From assembly GCA_025174535.1 (NCBI GenBank), contig JALBUN010000049.1:1-64000 (forward strand): a DNA stretch of 64,000 bases. The letters run 5' to 3'. Positions within the stretch are counted from its first letter, which is position 1, and every line of letters starts with the position of its first letter. This DNA is from Cantharellus purpuraceus. Taxonomy: Eukaryota > Basidiomycota > Agaricomycetes > Cantharellales > Hydnaceae. The notes under the pieces are model-generated. The model had not been told where the DNA came from, ran no database searches, and saw only the letters and a list, made by a program, of their open reading frames with translations. Positions 44,688 to 57,172 of this stretch are shown here, piece by piece. Both the position numbers and the translations under genes were made by a program.

Positions 44688-45607
44688 TACACATATGAAA
44701 GCGATCTTGGCATCCGGAACATACATGATGTGTCAGGTCTACATGAACACAGATAGGATAGGCAATTAACCGTGTATGTAAGTAATCGGTGAATAGTGGT
44801 ACAAACAAGATGGGGATTGGATATAGGAATCAGATGATTACAAGTAATCCAAAATAATGAGATATAGAGGAGTTTGAGTCAATTGAACGAGGAGTAGAAG
44901 ATTAGATTGAAATACTAGTTACAAATATAAAAGCTTGGCATATAGACTCACTACTCCTGAACGTTCACAGTGATTCATCATACGGACAGGTGTTCGTATG
45001 CGCGATGGTAATATGATATAGTCTTGCGACAGGTGATCGAACGGAGCATGATGACTTGTCGTGATGTATAACTTCGATTGTACGTGTGTTAAGGTATATT
45101 GATAGGATCCAGCGCTTAGATGTGATGTAGAAATATCGAGTTCGAGACGTGGAATCAACGAATGGGATGTTGACGGGGTATGGAGTGATAAACGTAATTG
45201 GAGGTGTAATGAGTCCATGCATATATTTCATAATAGTTCATATGGAGAAGATGGTGGTGTTGATGAGCGAGTGGCAGTGACTGAGGCGGCATCGGCGTCA
45301 GCTGCCTGTAGAGGGTGTATTGCAGATTTTCCAGCCATGCTCCATGTCCCTCATGAGTTACTCCGATCTCAAGGCGGGAAAGCATGTATTACGGTGCAGG
45401 GCGACGCTGCAGACTAGATTTCCCCAAGATATACAGGGCTGCGCCCCTGATGTGTGAGCATCCTTTACAAGAAGAGCTCATTGTCAAGAGTCCAACTCAC
45501 GGTGACTCCGTTCACCGCTACTTGAACGCATAAGCGTCAGTCGACTCCGAAAGTGGATCTGTTTATGGGATGTGACATCTGAACAGGCTCGCTATTCTCA
45601 TCGTAGG
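44688..45607. other. Intergenic, downstream of the NACHT-WD40 gene
   Basis: Host composition. Short frames on both strands (45385-45155, 45231-44919) have no family features; part may be 3' UTR of the NACHT-WD40 gene. Confidence 0.5.
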
Positions 45608-48600
45608 TTAAATTATGGTGGACATACATAGGCCATTGACGTGCGGGGAGCATTTCATATCCAGTATAACAATATGATTCGGACCGTACACGAGGCACAT
45701 CGTTGACCCAGCTACACTCGTCTGCAAAAAGTCCCGGTATTGAGGGGGTATCCAGCACCTGTGCAGTGCGTCGTCACCAATTATCCAGTTCCGATTATCG
45801 GCTATAGACAAGGAGGGTGTGTCATTTTCTCCGTGGTCAGCTGGATCATAAATGTGAAACTGGGAGGAAATGAGAGAACAGACTCGAGTGCCATCTGGCA
45901 ATTGGAGTTGTCCAGATGACAGAGTAGACTCGTTTATCTCGTTTGTTGTCACGTTCCATATCCAAACCATTTCCCGACATCCACATATGACATAACTATC
46001 GTCGTGCGAGAAGGCGATGGGCCACACAATATCCGAAGTCTTTACCTTGCTCTCAATCTGGCCCGTCACTGGGTTCCAGATCTGAATTGTCTTGTTCCAC
46101 GACCCGAATACAACACGACTACCATCGCGTGACAAGGCCACTGTCGACACCTGATCCGAATGCCGATACAGACTGACTTCGCTCTTCGTGTGACAGTTCC
46201 ATATTCGAACGGTCTTGTCGAATGATCCAGATACAACACGGCCTCCATCGTTAGAAAAGGCGACGGACCACACAACACTTGAATGTCCCCGCAATTCACA
46301 TTCTAGCGTGCTCGTCACGTGGTTCCAGACGTAAACCAGGCCGTCTGTAGTCCCAATTATGACACGACTACCGTCACGCGAGAGTGCACATGACTCCAGT
46401 TTACGCTCGCCCAACCACTCTAGCGTCATCATAGCCTGTGTCTCGGTCCGAGTCTGGAGTCTAGTCTCATCCATGTCCAATGTAGACATTATGTCTCTGC
46501 CAGTATTGAAATCTGTGTCCCAGATCCGAACCGTTTTATCGCACGATCCAGATGCAATGCGGCTGCCATCGGGAGAAAAGGCAATTGACCTGACTATATC
46601 TAAATGGCCCTCCAGAGTATGCATCAATCTGCCCGTCGTCACACACCAGATATACACTAGCCCATCCAACGCCGACTTATTCCCCACTGTAGACACGACC
46701 TGAGTGCCATCGGGCGAAAAATCCACAGACATCGGCCATTCATTGCCTGACTTGTTCTGTATCAAACACCTAGAGGGGCAAGGCATGATTGAGGATAAGT
46801 AAGCAGATGTCATCTCGGCCAGTGCAAACGGGATCTCGTCTCCTATGACACCGTCTACATCCCAGACCCATAGCTCGGTAGACGACGCAGCTGCAATGTG
46901 TTGAGAGTTGAAAGAGACTGTGACAGATGTCACCCAATCTAAAGGTCCCGTCAGCTCGCAAGAGAGCTGTCCGGTTGCAATGTCCCATATTCGAACAATC
47001 GCGTCCGAGCCAGACACGATGTACTTGTCGTTGCGGGTCACGGCAATAGACATCACTCTACGTGAATGGCCTGACAGAGTGAGTTCTGTTTCATACGTCG
47101 TTGTATTCCAAACCCAAACTGTTTTGTCCCACGATCCAGACACAATAAAATCACCTTTGTGCGAGAAGGCCACAGATGTCACCTCACCCGTATGACCTTT
47201 CAGCTCAGCCTCCTGCTCCCCAGTCGTAGTGTTCCAAATCCGAATTGTACAGTCCCGCGATCTAGATGCGATGCGGCTGCCATCAGGTGAGAAAGCGACG
47301 GGCAAGTGTAACATGTTCCAATCGTATTCCATCTGAGGCGCGTCCCCTCTGGTGGCGGTGTCACCATTCTCCTCCGATTCATCTGTCATCCGATACCCCT
47401 CCTCCCCGGTCACGGCATCCCCATCCTCCTCTGGTTCATCTTTCATCTGACGCCCCTCCTCCCTGGTCATGACGTCTCCATCCTCATCAAGGGCGTCTTC
47501 CTGACGCTCCCCGGTCACGGTGCCTCCATCCTCTTCCATGGTCCAGGTGTATGCACCTTCCTGCTCCCCCGTCACGATGTTCCAGACTACAGGGTTGCCA
47601 TACCTTCCAACGACTATACGACCGCCGTCAGGTGAGAAGGCAATGGATCCCGCGGTGTCGTGGTGTGGGATAACATGCAACGCCGGCCCCCAAGATTCTG
47701 ACAACCCATATGACACTTGAGGGGCGCAATGGAATGTGTCAGCATATCGCTCACGCATCAGTGACTTCTTTGGGATCCACACAAGTGCAGAATGATAAGT
47801 TTCAAGGGGGTGCTGGTTAATTGGTGCAAACGCGAATCTGAGGAACTGAAGAGCGTCCTTGAGTAGCCGTGCTATACCCTCAAATCCCATGTGCTTCGTC
47901 GCAAACGCCTGACAGATTGATTGATGAATGTTAATATTCCCGAATAAGCTTGGTGCTTACTGAGGTTGCTTCACTGGCTCTTTCAAGCGACCTGACTCCT
48001 GATCCGAGCTCTCTCACGGAGCTGAGACATTCAAACCAGTGTAGCAGATGGTCGTTCACAAACACTGAAAGAAGAACCTGGATGTCGTCCACTGGGCCAT
48101 GTCCTGAAGCCTCTTCGAGAACGTGTACAAGATGTGATGCCCAGTGCATGCAAGCATATCGTAAGCTGTCATGGATAGCGATGGTTTCCTGGGATGGCGA
48201 GAACGCTTGGTTGATATCCAAATTGCATATGTTACGTTTAAGAGACTGAGTCAAGCATCGGAGACACTTGACAGCTAACATCTGGTGACCTTCAAAGATA
48301 TCCAGGAAATACGTTTGACAGCGGCAGCGATCAACGATGAAATCGTGAAATGAGGCGTGAAAGATCGAGATAGGACCGACAGAAGGCACATGAATCACGG
48401 GGCGAAATGGCTCCAGGAAATCGTGGGCCCGAATGCTGTCCATCTCCAGCAAGGAGGCAATGGCGTCCAAAGATAAAGAGGCTTGCAGGAACATGACTGC
48501 GGCAAGCGTCTCGCGTATCGAAGACTCTTCGTCAGGTTCAAGCTCATTGTGGAAGGCCTGCTCCATGATATCATTGTATAACACATCCATTGCTTTCATC

Positions 48601-50678
48601 TGGTTCTTTGAAGGTTCCAGACATATGATGTGAGTTAAGCGACTTCTGAAGTCCACACCCTTGCCAATATACCGAACAACAGTCGCGGCGTAAACAAACA
48701 ATTGGTCCGATCGCTCGACAAGAATTTTGAGGTCTTCAGGAGGGGGCCAGGATATAGGTTGCGGGCTCCTTCGAGCAATTGCAGACAAGGAAAATTGAAG
48801 GTATGTTGTGATGTCATCTTGCACCACTGCCCTCTTAACGCTGTGCAAAGAAAGGACCTTTGGCGGATGCATAGGGTTATGATAAAAGGCGTTTCGGATG
48901 GTGGTCAGATCCCGACTGGAGATGAAAAACTTGAGAGGTATCTCTGAGGCACAGGCGACGACAGACTGAATCAATTGCACCACTACTCCAGGTTCGGTGC
49001 ACTCATCCAGAGCATCGATGATGACCGTTTTATAGGTCTTGACAGATGTGCCAAGGACGCGTTGAATCGGCCCTACCAGCAGCAAGCGGAACTGGATAGA
49101 GAGCGTGTGCAACGAGCCTACATCGGGTTTGTTCTCGATGGCCTCGTTTATTGCAAATCGAAGGAGTGGAGAAGCCTGAGAAAGTTTGTATGCGATGGTA
49201 GAGATGATGAGACGTGCGTTTCTAACTTCTTGGGAGGCAGAGCGTGAACAGAAGAAACTTGCTCCAAGCATATGCTTCTCGTCGAGGAGTTCACTGAGGG
49301 TGTGAGCGATGCTCGACTTGCCTGTTCCCGCCATTCCGTTCAGCCAGCAGACTTTCGGTGCTGCATCATCACGCGCCCATTCCTCAAGCTCAGCCAGAAT
49401 CTCCTCGCGGGTGCCCTGCAAACAACCAGGTTTTTCAATATCGCTAGGTATATCACGAATTTGACGAGTATCGTAAAATGCATGTTTGGTGTGCGGAAGA
49501 CCCTCTAATTGTTTCGTTTCAAAACTACACATAATGATCACATCACAGCAACTCACGAGTGACCTGAGTGGTTTCCACATATTTGAGTATTTCCTCTACC
49601 CTGGCGTCAACATTGAGCACAGTGTCCATCTGTAAAACATCAGATAAGCGAACAATCCTCCACTCTGCAGATTCATTTACTTCGAATGCATTCATCAGTA
49701 TTCCAATGTCACGAAACGATTTTGCCACCAAACTGGCGTCTTGTGTATTCTCGAACGCGCGTCTAACAAGCCATCGCTCTTGTACACGTTGGATCTTATC
49801 CGTGTGATGCTTCACAGCACTGACGCACTAGTGAGTTCAAAGGTAAGTCCACGAGACATGATGAAAGCACCCACGTTGATAAGTCTTCAACACGACGATC
49901 TAAGGCCCGCTGGGAACCGTGCCGCTTGTATTTCACAGCCATGGAGACGATGGCCTCGAGTTTCTTTCTGATGGCTTCATAATCTTCCTGGTTCTGTACC
50001 ACTTTCTGTATCGCAGAGGTGTTATTAGTCTTGTACAGTCACTTACGGCCAAGCATTACATACATCGATTACAGTCAAAACACTGCCTAATCCCGCAGCA
50101 GCAGCCTTCAGCGGTGGGAAAGCATATCCTACTGTATTCAGAATGGAAAGGAGGCCTTTGAATCCCTCGTAAGCAACGCCTCCCATGTCCTTGGCAAACG
50201 TCGGAGGAGCATCAGCGTCATTAAGGAGCTGGTTAAACTGATTAATGTCATGGTTGCCCTCGCCATCACAGAGCGGGGTGACTCGGAGGGTGCTGGTTGA
50301 ATTTGACTGTGCTGATGAATGTGTTGAAGAGGAAGCCTGAAGCTGGGCATTGGCGCTGTCACTCGGTTGGGGGAGGGAGCCGCCTGACTGTTCGAATGCA
50401 AAGGATGGAGAGGAAGGCTGAGGCTGAGGAGTATTGGTGCTAACACCAGGTGGGTAGGAGATGCCTGTGTTTGACGGTCCTGATGGAGGTGTTGGAGATG
50501 TAGGCTGAGGCTGGGTAGCATTGGTGTCAACACCAGAGTGGGGAAGGGCGCAGCCTGAGTCTGACAGTGCCGCTGCAGACGCTGAAGAGGGAGATGAATG
50601 AGACGAGGATCGATGTTTGAAGATGTTACGCAATGTATTGCGAAAGGATGTAGGCTTGCCACGGGCCTTGTTGAACAT
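45608..50678 (-). CDS. NACHT-WD40 STAND protein (NLR-like)
   Basis: Five exons with matching phases: 50678-50064, 50005-49875, 49819-49557, 49504-47961, 47908-45608; introns of 58, 55, 52 and 52 bp, with GTATGT, GTGGGT, GTGAGT and GTAAGC donors. The product is about 1617 residues. The N-terminus is Ser/Pro-rich (to ~150), then a helical region (FKGLLSILNTVGYAFPPLKA, EDYEAIRKKLEAIVSMAVKY) like the N-terminal helical domain of fungal STAND proteins. The NACHT domain has Walker A GMAGTGKSS near residue 393 and Walker B KTVIIDALDE near 495-505. The C-terminal half is about eleven WD40 repeats (VAFSPDGSRIASRSRDCTIR, DKTVRIWD). STAND proteins act as intracellular sensors that oligomerise on ligand binding and are linked to non-self recognition or cell death in fungi; this role is inferred. 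A long acidic repeat interrupts the first WD unit. All frames are intact and CpG-normal, so it appears functional. Confidence 0.9.
47320..47560 (-). repeat. Acidic repeat inserted in the WD40 propeller
   Basis: Residues ~970-1047 of the NACHT-WD40 protein: three to four copies of a ~20-residue EDGDxxTxEEGxxMxDE unit, between WNIVTGEQEGAYTW and the next SPDGSRIAS strand. On DNA it is a ~60-bp imperfect tandem repeat. Confidence 0.75.
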
Positions 50679-51050
50679 GGTAAGCAGTCTTTATCAATAG
50701 CGCTCCGGTGTGCAGATTCTTGTGCTAGAGATGATCACTGCCCTAAGATCTAAGCTTCCCACACTGCCTTCTTGCCCACAGCTCAGCGCCAGCTGGCTAT
50801 GCACGCAAGCGGCTGGATCTTCTGACCGGCTCGCCGAGTGAACTCAAATTCAGTTTCACACCCACTTGCCTCGACGTCAACTTGACAGGAAATGAAAGGC
50901 AGACGGGCCTTCTCAGTTGTGAGTTGTGCCAAAGGGACTCATATCCCTACTTTATACAAGAAAAACGGGGAAGGTCAAATCAGCGTAGAATTCCACACAG
51001 ATGATTAGAAAGCAAAAATCTTCGCTGAGACCTTCTTTCTCCCACGTCCT
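50679..51050. other. Upstream region of the NACHT-WD40 gene
   Basis: Host-composition sequence with no clear gene; it would hold the promoter of the NACHT-WD40 gene (minus strand). A LINE fragment begins beyond it. Confidence 0.5.
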
Positions 51051-52048
51051 TCGCACTTGCCACCCTTGTCCTCGGACAGTAACCCACCAAGGTCACCTAT
51101 CTGCTTTCATATACCAGCCCTGCATCAAATCCTACGCAGAATAGAAAAACCAAACCGCACAAAGCCCCAGGTAATGACGGCATCCCAAACGTTGTTCTCA
51201 AGAAATGTGCCGCCACACTCATTACACTCCTCCACACCTGCTTGGCCACCTTTATCATGCTTCAATACTTCCCCAAAACCTGGAGGATGTGGAAGACCAT
51301 AGTATTAAAAAAACCAGGCAGAGTGGACCATTCAATAGCAAAGTTATACTGACCTATTGCGCTATACAACACAATGGGAAAAATCCTGTCAGGCGTTATG
51401 ATGGACATCATGGTATATGTATCCCTGTGACACCCTTTGCTCCCTGCCAGACACTTTGGTGGTCTCCCAGGCAGAAACTCCACTGACTCTTTACTTTTAC
51501 CTCACTCACAGGATAAAACAACACTGGTGCAGTAACAAAGTAGTAACAGTCATCCTCCTGGACATAGCCAGCACTTTCCCAAATTCCATCACTGACCACC
51601 TAATCAAGAACATGTCCCAGCTAGGTTACCCCTATTCTTCAAAGCTCTGCTCCACAACTAACACACATACCTGAGTTTTGACAACTTCACATCAGAACAC
51701 ATGGAAATAGACAATGGCATAGGCCAAGGTGAAACAGTATCCATGATTCTATATTTAATATACAGCGCAGGACTAGTATCCATCCCAAAAGGCAAACAGA
51801 AAGATGGAGGTGCATATGTAGATGACAACTTCTTTGTAGTGGCAGAGGCAGACTTTGAGGAATGTGACCATGCACTCAACAAGATGTTTGACACACAAGA
51901 AGTATGGTCTAGGGCTCACAAGTCACATGCAGAACTCTCCACTTTTCAAATGCCTTCAATTCATAAGGAAATGTATGGAAAAATGTGACTTTCACCATAC
52001 AAGAAAGAATACAGTGATCACTGCAGTTAACCATATGAGGCTACTGGG
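51051..52048 (+). pseudogene. Non-LTR retrotransposon (Tad-like LINE) RT fragment
   Basis: Frame-broken RT: APGNDGIPNVVLKKC-type block, FPKTWRMWKTIVLKKPGRVD, PIALYNTMGKILSGVMMDIM, a GLPGRNSTDSLLL block, DNGIGQGETVSMILYLIYSA and GGAYVDDNFFVVAEADFEEC with the catalytic YVDD. The block order and NGxxQG..SP-like segment are those of LINE RTs; Tad-clade membership is from memory. No endonuclease or poly-A end is seen. Cut at 52048 by LTR-5. Confidence 0.8.
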
Positions 52049-53130
52049 TGTTATGGCTATATTCATTAATGCCCAGATCCCCAAGCATATGAAATATATA
52101 CTTCATTTGGAAACCGTCAAATCTCCATCAGTCCATCCAATCATCACCATTGACCTCACTCATCCACCTCCAGTTCTGATTGATGCATCAGCATCACCAT
52201 AGGAACCAGACATCCTGCCCCATTGGACTTGGACATATTCACATAAGACGCTTGTTCAGAAATACATCAAATATGTATATACAACCCATTTCCTCAAATT
52301 TTATATAATTTACTTAGATTTAAAACATATTTTGATATTTTGACATAATTCTCAAAAAAAATTTTTTTTTTTTTTCATTTACTGGTGGCAACTGCTTCAA
52401 GGGAATATTCTACTCCCACTACACTTAATTTCTTTCATTCATTCATTCTTGTACTATACTGGTCAAATAATCTAATGTACCTTGAATCCTCACCTGGCAT
52501 TTGTATATCTAAATATTCTCTATTATACCAATAATATTAATATATATATTACTGTTATATTCATATAAATAATTATGTTCATCCATAACAAACATCTTAT
52601 CTTTTAAAGTTTATTAAAATATGAAATATATATTTATATTTATAAAAATTTAAGATATCCAAAAAAAACTCGGATATCTGAAATCTTTAAAGATATCCAG
52701 ATTGTAACTCCCTATTTTTATGATCATTATTAAAATTCTGATGTATATCTCATATATTCTGATGTACATCTTGTATACATCAGAATATTGTATAACAGCA
52801 TCATTCTGAACAAGCGTCTAAGGCCGTCGGCCTTGGAGATCCATCACTAGAGTAATTATTATTAGATTTTGAATATGTATTTAAGTCATACTACTGGGGA
52901 CTTCATCTGCCAGTTCAAATATCAAATCACACCTAGCTTCTAAGTCTGATCCAAACTATCTAAGTCATACTCCATCTCCAAAATCTTGGACACAGGTATT
53001 AGTGAGGGTGCAGCACATAAGCTGAAGCGAAGTCCATTCTGGCCCCCACGATGCACCCTGACACCCACTCCAACTCCAACCCCAAACTCTGATCCAGGTT
53101 CCAACCCCCCATTGGACCTAGTGTGTAACA
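52049..53130 (+). mobile_element. LTR-5, 5' LTR of gypsy-B copy 2
   Basis: TGTTATGGCTATATTC (52049) to GTGTGTAACA (53130), interrupted by MITE D. It is joined directly to the gypsy-B leader GTATATTCAAACTG, which ties LTR-5 to gypsy-B. It inserted in the LINE RT. Confidence 0.9.
52247..52818. mobile_element. MITE-like element, copy D (572 bp)
   Basis: TIRs GACGCTTGTTCAGAA and TTCTGAACAAGCGTC; TSD TAA (52244-52246 and 52819-52821). Same subfamily as copy A (both contain ggcaactgcttcaagggaat). Inserted in LTR-5. Confidence 0.9.
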
Positions 53131-53149
53131 GTATATTCAAACTGCTGTA

Positions 53150-54740
53150 CTCACTTCTACCCCAATGCCATGATCCACCACCAATTCCGAACATGCATGA
53201 ACCATCAAGGTGCCCACTCCCAGCATCAACACCATCCCCAAGGTCATCAAAGAGCCAACAGGCTACATAGAGGCTGTCAATGAAGAGGATGACACCCCAC
53301 CCTCCCCGAATCTGATGCAAGCCATCTCCCTGCTCACCAGCAGCATCTGTACCCCACAAGCTCCTAAGTCCTGGACCTTAGTCTGGGAACCTGACCCTTT
53401 TGATGGCTCTGATCCAAGCAAACTCCAATGTTCCTGGTGCAATGCTGGTTGAACTTCCACATCTGTCCCAATGCTTTTACATCTGATCAGGTGAAGGTCA
53501 CCTTTGCCATGTGATGCTTGTTCAGAAATACAACAAATATGTATATACAACCTATTTTCCTCAAATTTTACACAACACACTTAGATTAAAACTTATTTTT
53601 ATATTTCAACATGATTCTCAAATTTTACACAATATACTAGATTAAAAACATATTTTGATATTTTGGCATAGTTCTCAAAAATAATTGTTTTTTCCCCATT
53701 TACTGGTGGCAACTCTGTTGAGGGAACATCCAAAAATCATTGATTCTTTCTTATACAATACTTGTAATATAATTTGAACTATCTTTAATCCCCACATGGT
53801 ATTTGTATATCTAAATAACCTATATAATACCAATTATATTAATACATACATTACTGTTATATTCATATAAACAGTTATGTTCATCTCAACCAAATGTCTT
53901 ATCTTTTAAAGTTTATTAAAATATGAAATATATGTTTATATTTATGAAAATTTCACACATCCAAAATCTTTTAAGATATCCAAATTGTAACTCCCTGGCT
54001 TTATGTATCATTGAAATTCTGATGGATATCTCATATACATCAGAATATTGTATAATGACATCATTCCAAACAAGTGTCTGTCCTATCTCAAGGGCACCAC
54101 ACTGGACTACTTCAAGCCAGTGCTCATGGATAACTCTGATGACCCAATATGGTCAGAGGACTACTCCGACTTCATCTCTGAACTCCGGACCAATTTTGAT
54201 CCTTACAACCCTGAGGCCAATGCTGAGAACGAACTTGATCGACTTTGGATGAAGGAAAATCACAAGATCACAAAATACATTGTGAGTTTCCAGCAGCTAG
54301 CTCCAAAGGTCCAATGGGGTGACACTGCCCATTACTGGGAACATCAATCCAAGGTCTCTCATGAAAATTTGACTAACAACAAGTCAGACAAATTGTCGGA
54401 CAAGACCCCCAAGTCCAACAAGGGGTCTGATAAGAAGACCACCAGCAACTCTGGCCAGAAGTCAAACACTGGTAACACCACCACATCTGGTCCCAGTCAG
54501 AACAACTCCGGCCCCAGAAACAACTCCAGAGCTTGCAAGAGTACTCTGGACCTCTCCACCAAGCTGGGTAAGGATGGCAAACTCACCCAGCAGGAATGCC
54601 AGTGCAGCATGGACAACAACCTCTGTTTGTTCTGCAGAAAGCCTTGTCACCAAGCCAAGGATTGCAACAAGACAACCTCATCCACTGTGAAAGCAAAGGG
54701 CCATGTGGCCAATGCCATGACAGACTCAAAAAAATAGTAA
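53150..54740 (+). pseudogene. gypsy-B copy 2 gag, split by MITE E
   Basis: NTIPKVIKEPTGYIEAVNEE and WTLVWEPDPFDGSDPSKLQ in the first part. After MITE E come YFKPVLMDNSDDPIWSEDYS, AENELDRLWMKENHKITKYI, a Lys/Ser/Asn linker and the knuckle CLFCRKPCHQAKDC, in which the Gly of the CCHC box is Arg. Frame 54048-54737 is open for 229 residues. Confidence 0.88.
53513..54078. mobile_element. MITE-like element, copy E (566 bp)
   Basis: TIRs GATGCTTGTTCAGAA and TTCCAAACAAGTGTC; TSD TGT (53510-53512 and 54079-54081). Same subfamily as copies B and C. Inserted in gypsy-B gag at a different codon from copy B. Confidence 0.9.
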
Positions 54741-54799
54741 GCAGTCCTCAGCCTCCGTACAGGCTGAGGGCTGCATTGGTACTCCCTGTGCAACAAACA

Positions 54800-56538
54800 A
54801 GGTCTGCTTGAACACATCCACTCTTTCTCACTCTGACTCTCTCACCCTCCTCGTCCACTCCGACTCCATTCCCAATACTGCTATTCAAGTGTTAATTGAC
54901 TCTGGTTCTACTCACTGTTTCCTTGATTCCTCTTTTTCTGATTTACATAAACTCCATACATACCCCGTAACTCCAATATCACTCTGGTTATTCAATGGCA
55001 CTACTAATGCTGTTATTTCATGAGCTATAGATCTGTCTATCCATTTTTCTATTGGAGAAATCCAGAACATTACATTCTATGTTACTCCACTTGACTCCAG
55101 CTGTTCTGGGGTTCTTGGACATAATTAGCTCACCTGCTACAATCCATTGATTGACTGGGCATTGGGCCATATCACATTCCATTCTCCAGTGCAGGCTGTG
55201 TCATTTCCTACGTCACCAGCAACTATAGGTGCAAAATTATCTTCCACCTCTGCTGACTCCACTCTGATAGATACTCCATCTACCCCTCCATCTATATCAA
55301 TGGTGGACACTATGGTCTTCACCTGACTAAGCAAACTGGATGGATCACAAACATTCCAGGTTCACCTCTCTGATCCAATTCTTCTCACTGCCTGCTCTGC
55401 TCGATCAGCTCTGCCAGACCTATCTATGGTTCCTAACAGTATCATGAGTTTGCCAACATGTTCAGCAAGTCCAAAGCCAACTCTCTAGTGAAACACTGAC
55501 CATACAATCTCAAGATTGAGTTGGATGACAACTCCACCCCTCTGCTTGGCCTGATCTACTCTGTCCCAAAAAGAGCTACTGGCTCTCCAAACATTTATAG
55601 ACAAGAACTTGGCCACAGGCTTCATCCACCCATCCCTATCCTCCCACGGGGCTCCAGTCCTATTCATCTGCAAGAAAGATGGATCACTCTGTTTATGTGT
55701 TGATTTCCATGGACTCAACAAGATCACCAAGAAAGACCAGTACCCAATACCCCATACCACAGACCTGCTCAAGAGTCTGCACAAAGCCAAGATCTACTCC
55801 AAAATAGATCTCTGACATGCCTATCATCTAGTCCATATCCAAGAAGGTGATGAGTGGAAAATGACTTTCCACACTCGTTATGGATCTTTTGAATGGTGTG
55901 TCATGCCCTTTGGACTAACCAATGCTCCAGCTGCCTTCCAGCAGTTCATGAATGATACCTTCACCAATCTCCTTGGTGTTACCATCCTCATTTACTTGGA
56001 CAACATTTTGGTATATTTGGATAATGAAGACAAATATTGGACACATGTCTGAGAGGTACTCCAATGTCTCCACCAACATGGCCTCTTCATCCACACCAAC
56101 AAGTGCAAATTCCACTCTGACTCCATCAAGTATCTAGGCTATATCCTCTCCCCTGCAGGACTGACAATGTCTGATGACAAAGTCAAAGCCATACAGGAAT
56201 GGCCGGAACCATGGAAAGTCAGAGACATACAGTCCTTCCTAGGGTTTTCCAACTTCTACTGACACTTCATCCACAACTACTCCAATATTACCATTCCACT
56301 CACCTGGCTTAATAGGAAGGGTATCCAATGGAATTTCACTAATGAATATAGACAGAGCTTTGAGACCTTGAAAAAGGCCTTTACCTCCCTGATACTGACT
56401 CATTGGGTTCCAGACATCCCTATCCTATCAGAGACCAATGCCTCCAACTATGCACTTGCTATGATCCTATCCATCATCTCTCCAGATGACAGACAAGTCC
56501 ATCTGATCACTTTTCACTCAGGTACCTTTACACCCCCC
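54800..56538 (+). pseudogene. gypsy-B copy 2 protease, RT and RNase H
   Basis: Protease: IQVLIDSGSTHCFLDSSFSD. RT: SSHGAPVLFICKKDGSLCLC, YSKIDL, a stop, then [59 protein letters not shown] (YLDN at 55993-56004 in place of YLDD), SPAGLTMSDDKVKAIQEWPE. RNase H: SETNASNYALAMILSIISPD up to the LTR-4 junction. Stops at YSKIDL*, THV*EV and FSNFY*HF are all TGA. Confidence 0.88.
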
Positions 56539-57172
56539 TGTTACATCCTGTAACACCAAGTCCAATCTCTGGATCCCCATCTCCTTCATCTCCATTATCC
56601 ATCAACTCCACTTCCATCAACTCCACTTCCATCAACTCCACTTCCATCAACTCCACTTCCATCAACTCCACTTCCATCAACTCCACTTCCATCAACTCCA
56701 CTTCCATCAACTCCACTTCCATCAACTCCACTTCCATCAACTCCACTTCCATCAACTCCACTTCCATCAACTCCACTTCCATCAACTCCACTTCCATCAA
56801 CTCCACTTCCATCAACTCCACTTCCATCAACTCCACCTCCATCAACCCCAAACTCCTTTCTTATTGTTCTCCTCACAAGTAGTTTCTTCTTATGGGTTAC
56901 AACAAACCTCATGTTCTATATTGCTTAGTAAAGTTCAGACCTGGGTCCAAACTCCAAACTCCTTTCTGTGTTGTACTCCATATCCACCTTATTGTCTTCT
57001 TGTTTTAGTTTTAGCATTCAATTCTCCACATACTTATACAGACTACTCTCTGTCTATTACAGTAGTTTGTATATCGACTAAGATTTGCCCCATTAACTTC
57101 TTGGTTGCTAGCACTAGCAGTCGAACTCCAGTCTTTTTCCATTGAACCTCAAGTTGTCCCAGACACTTAACA
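56539..57172 (+). mobile_element. LTR-4 with expanded minisatellite
   Basis: TGTTACATCCTGTAACACC (56539) to AGACACTTAACA (57172). Flanks ccccc and ttaga do not match, so it is joined by recombination. A 15-bp array expands its U3. Confidence 0.85.
56601..56840 (+). repeat. 15-bp minisatellite in LTR-4, about 16 copies
   Basis: Unit atcaactccacttcc, nearly perfect. The solo LTR-4 at 31605 has only two to three units (ctccacctccatcaa), so this copy expanded. Confidence 0.95.

Larger units (their letters stand above)
53131..56538 (+). mobile_element. gypsy-B copy 2, truncated in RNase H
   Basis: Plus-strand order: gag (53150-54740, split by MITE E), protease (about 54800-55330), RT (55480-56260), RNase H to 56538 where LTR-4 cuts it. 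Integrase and 3' LTR are absent. Stops, several of them TGA at Arg positions, break the pol frame. Confidence 0.9.

Noticed and set aside
46359..47472. Plus-strand frames opposite the WD40 repeats
   Set aside because: Antisense shadows caused by the regular codon use of WD repeats.
56528..56912. MEVELMEVEL or GSGVDGSGVDG repeat proteins
   Set aside because: Frames through the 15-bp minisatellite of LTR-4, not genes.
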